From Lachnoclostridium sp. UBA7097 (GTDB lineage: Bacteria > Bacillota > Clostridia > Lachnospirales > Lachnospiraceae), in assembly GCA_002499945.1 (NCBI GenBank), contig DKYP01000171.1:30255-94254 (forward strand): 64,000 nucleotides of DNA, given 5' to 3'. Positions within the stretch are counted from its first letter, which is position 1, and each line of letters begins with the position of its first letter. The position numbers and the translations under genes are program-made. Positions 62,401 to 64,000 of the stretch are shown one piece after another. The notes beneath the pieces were generated by a model. It saw only the letters and a list, made by a program, of their open reading frames with translations. It ran no database searches and was not told where the DNA came from.

Positions 62401-64000
62401 CCATAAACAGCCTGCGTGAAAGCTTAAGCATATTGTAGGTATTGCAGGTTTCACAGTTGCAGTTTGTTCTTTCTGCATCAAGTACATTGTCCGCACCGAA
62501 ATGCTCCCATTCACTGTTGCCGCCAGTAATATAACTGTGGTTATTTACAACATAATCCCAGAAGCTTTCTGCATACTCAAGGTATGTTTCATCACCAAGT
62601 GTTTCATATCTGTTTAACGCGCCTAAAAACTTTGGAATAGTTGTATTGGCATGTGTATTGTCAAGTGCATTTGGTGTTCCTTTATATACTTTATTATAAA
62701 GGGTTTCTTCATCAAATTTATGTGCAGCATCTGCATACTTTGCAGCTGCTTCTTTGCCCTCTTTTGCAGCAACTGCTTCATATAAATCATATAGGCAGTC
62801 ATTCATGCCGCCGTATTCAATGCCAAGCACGGTTCTCTGTGTAGAATCATCCCATTTTATAACCCTGTTGTAAATCCAGTCACCAAGCTTTTTAGCTGTA
62901 TTATATGCTGTTTCACTGCCTGTAAGTTCATAGGTGCTTACAAGCCCTGCAACTATTTTGTGCATTGTATACCATGGAACCCATGCCTGTGTGGAAATAT
63001 TTGCAAGCCCTTTTTCTACATTGTCAAACTGTATGTCAAGGTCTGTTTTGCTTGGAAGTGTTGCACCAAATAAATAGCCTTCATATTCTGTGCCATTTGT
63101 CTTTGCCTGGCAGTCCGCAAGTGCATCAATTACGCTGTCAAGTGTCTTTTTGACCTCTGCACGCACACTTTCATCCGTGCCTTTATTAGCATATGCCTGT
63201 GCCATTGCCGTAAGCCAGTGCCCGAGTGTATGCCCGCCTATAAGCGCATTCTCCCAGCCGCCGCCATAACGTTCTGCATTATTCATATACTTTTTTATAT
63301 CATCTTCCGGCATTCCTGCTATATATCCTGCTGTTTCCCTGAAACCTGCAAGCAGCCTGTCTGTATCAAGGGATAACAGGTATCTGGTTTCTTTCTCCAG
63401 TGAATTAACATAATAAGCATCTGTTACTTGTACTTCGTCCATATTAAAATCTGAAATCCCTGTAAAATCACTTTTTGCCATAACTGTTACCTCAAATTTC
63501 TTTTCCATTTTTTCAGAGCCATTTGTTAAAACTGCTGTAAGTGTTACAGATACATCTGCTGCACCAGCTTCTGGTACTGCCACCTTGCCATCTGTACTGA
63601 TTACATCAGGGTTTGATGATGTCCATTCAATGCTGCTGCCGCCCTTTTCCCCGGTTACAGGGAGTGTAATATCAGAAGATACCTGTACCTTAATATCAAG
63701 TGCATCATAATCTGTCTTTATCATTGAGGCAGCATCTGCTTTCTTTATAAGTATATATGTCAGATTAATTGCAAGGTTATTTGCTCCAGTCCCCCTTAAA
63801 TTTAAGGACAGTTCACCATCTGTAACATTAAATGTTGCGCTGGCTGGTACTCCTTCTGCTACATTAAATGCTTCTGAAACCAGCATTTCATCCCCTTTAT
63901 CCTTATTAATGTAAATTGCCGGTTCTTTGGAACATCCCCATAGGTCTGCAAAACCTGCTTCAATATAATATGTGCCATTGTGAACTACCCATTGTCTAAA
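59459..64000 (-). CDS. Giant secreted GH127 (DUF1680) protein with LamG and Ig-like domains, 5' end beyond window
   Basis: 1513 codons visible; the frame stays open to 64000, so the start is missing. In order: an Ig-like/Fn3-like front part (NITSxx, IEWTSSNPDVISTDGKV), a GH127/DUF1680 catalytic domain (about 185-720) with ERTNCNCETCNTYNMLK near 507 (Glu and Cys ligands) and NFWCCTGSGMENF near 585 (Cys pair). This is the zinc-thiolate centre of beta-L-arabinofuranosidases. Then beta-sandwich regions, a LamG-like domain (about 1150-1315: ISWWMKPDSIG, NWQHVAIVVDG), and C-terminal Lys-rich Ig-like repeats (VTWKSSDKKIATVSGKG). No LPXTG at the end. Likely cuts arabinose from plant glycans. The four Cys/Glu ligands appear intact. 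Confidence 0.9.
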   Translation of the reverse strand, partial: FRQWVVHNGTYYIEAGFADLWGCSKEPAIYINKDKGDEMLVSEAFNVAEGVPASATFNVTDGELSLNLRGTGANNLAINLTYILIKKADAASMIKTDYDALDIKVQVSSDITLPVTGEKGGSSIEWTSSNPDVISTDGKVAVPEAGAADVSVTLTAVLTNGSEKMEKKFEVTVMAKSDFTGISDFNMDEVQVTDAYYVNSLEKETRYLLSLDTDRLLAGFRETAGYIAGMPEDDIKKYMNNAERYGGGWENALIGGHTLGHWLTAMAQAYANKGTDESVRAEVKKTLDSVIDALADCQAKTNGTEYEGYLFGATLPSKTDLDIQFDNVEKGLANISTQAWVPWYTMHKIVAGLVSTYELTGSETAYNTAKKLGDWIYNRVIKWDDSTQRTVLGIEYGGMNDCLYDLYEAVAAKEGKEAAAKYADAAHKFDEETLYNKVYKGTPNALDNTHANTTIPKFLGALNRYETLGDETYLEYAESFWDYVVNNHSYITGGNSEWEHFGADNVLDAERTNCNCETCNTYNMLKLSRRLFMVTSKPKYTNFYENTLINAIMPSQNPETGMSMYFQPMASGYHKVFGTPEGNFWCCTGSGMENFTKLDDSIYYQKDNNLVIAQYLASEASFKAGNMKVTQEGDFSQSDTFTITVNALGEGEVNGGLRLRLPDWLAGDAEITVDGEVYQYAVKEEYAVIPSGKVKDGTKITIKLPMEVRAYNLPDNENAYAFKYGPYVLSAKLGTDRQAQGTTGVNVSISTTKAINNDKVSIKSADSVAQYMEDINKNMVKADGKLEFTLSGTNNKYTFVPHYSQYKESYAIYWTFTVDEDARDAGAVLEDKGRARTEAAVVEAARPGYGQDELGFVENGAGSTGSTSPCYRFANAGGSFKYDIKVTDNGDNYLVLTFAKEEDGKTIKVSSGNTVLFEGTLDSKSDNAVQVNLAASDTSDYYQTRILILESVIAANKSDTRLAGTETEKAENGYAFIPVTFESAKSGEASAKICLMNYVMKAYAKDNSLVNITSSTGNVTKDGDNYTINFSYKDTPKAKFEIADNRGYITIDGNAIDETTEKNLKVSGKVTTYNIKVYAEDFESFKEYTVKAITDFAGIDAQLKPSLAGGYSFEGKTDGAVAVTKAFTPVEAANPEYTYTEGINGKAIKLTGSYGLKLGSAEKLGESYTISWWMKPDSIGSAVDPTFAAGTFSPEYWLNATFDAKIWSNHGGYIETKAANVYQAENWQHVAIVVDGAAAGSSDGTVTGTLYVNGEAVSTGDVAKGIMTNAGSNLYFGVNAWDAYFTGAVDELMLFNRALAEEEVKALNAGIGVEFVSGGSGIDNGNNGSGKEDNSNVSQKGSVKISVQGTAYGTKSRTVKTGTKLKLGADTGVTWKSSDKKIATVSGKGVVKVKKKAGTVKITATSKKGNKKKAEFTLNVVKKAKANQVLKLDKTKYTLDKKGEKVQIKVKSLTKNTTDLLKYKVTAGTANVKADNYGVITAKAKPGKNAKKAQVKVTCGKASVVVNITIKAK

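Noticed and set aside
1..64000. CRISPR array
   Set aside because: No set of evenly spaced direct repeats with unique spacers was seen. The repeats in the BspA-like gene and in larC are protein-coding.
1..64000. tRNA or rRNA genes
   Set aside because: No T-loop GGTTCGAATC-type block with matching arms was seen by eye on either strand. A dedicated scan was not possible.

Overview
The window is AT-rich, uses clear AGGAGG-type ribosome binding sites and consensus sigma-A promoters, and carries Clostridia-type gene orders (tig-clpP-clpX-lon-engB; ffh-rpsP-khpA-rimM-trmD). Together with FIST and [FeFe]-hydrogenase-like chemoreceptor genes, a BspA-type leucine-rich surface protein, a GH127 enzyme and an ackA/tmcAL pair, it looks like a gut or rumen Lachnospiraceae chromosome. 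Species cannot be named from the sequence alone. No tRNA, rRNA, CRISPR array or intact transposase gene was seen.

Layout. 1-10 kb: the start of a BspA-like surface protein, a nucleoid-associated protein, an iron alcohol dehydrogenase, RNase E/G and L32 behind a perfect sigma-A promoter, a DUF4230 protein, a Uma2 nuclease, and a four-gene operon (ECF sigma, membrane protein, ABC ATPase, permease). 10-18 kb: a sensory block with a soluble chemoreceptor fused to ferredoxin and [FeFe]-hydrogenase-like domains, then a FIST protein with a second soluble chemoreceptor, then a large secreted protein. That secreted protein shares a divergent promoter region with an orphan LytTR response regulator. 18.9-22 kb: an accessory stretch of small and decaying genes (broken retropepsin, PIN toxin with an internal deletion beside its intact antitoxin, JAMM protein). 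22-27 kb: the ffh to trmD ribosome and SRP cluster, continuing into apbE, acyP and DUF2752. 27-34 kb: a hybrid sensor kinase, an alpha/beta hydrolase, murF and ddl. 34-35 kb: a BrnT-like toxin module lacking a normal start codon. 35-45 kb: an NlpC/P60 protein, the protein quality-control operon and glmM. 45-50 kb: an XRE regulator, a polysaccharide deacetylase, two uncharacterised proteins, and ackA divergent from tmcAL.

50.6-58.4 kb holds a compact nickel operon: an ECF-type Ni importer (CbiM/NikM, CbiQ, CbiO), then LarB, LarC and LarE, which build the nickel-pincer nucleotide cofactor, and a ferredoxin-type aldo/keto reductase. No larA lies nearby, so the enzyme using the cofactor is elsewhere or unknown. 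The window ends with a SPOR-domain amidase and the incomplete gene of a giant secreted GH127 (beta-L-arabinofuranosidase family) protein.

The strongest unexplained structure is a dispersed family of long, nearly palindromic intergenic elements at about 5.1, 14.4 and 34.9 kb, with a decayed trace at 58.5 kb. They share conserved core and flank sequences, while their stems differ in base sequence but still pair. The second is the 17.7-18.1 kb LytTR region: two divergent consensus promoters around direct repeats 20 bp apart, with an intrinsic terminator inside the leader of the secreted-protein gene.
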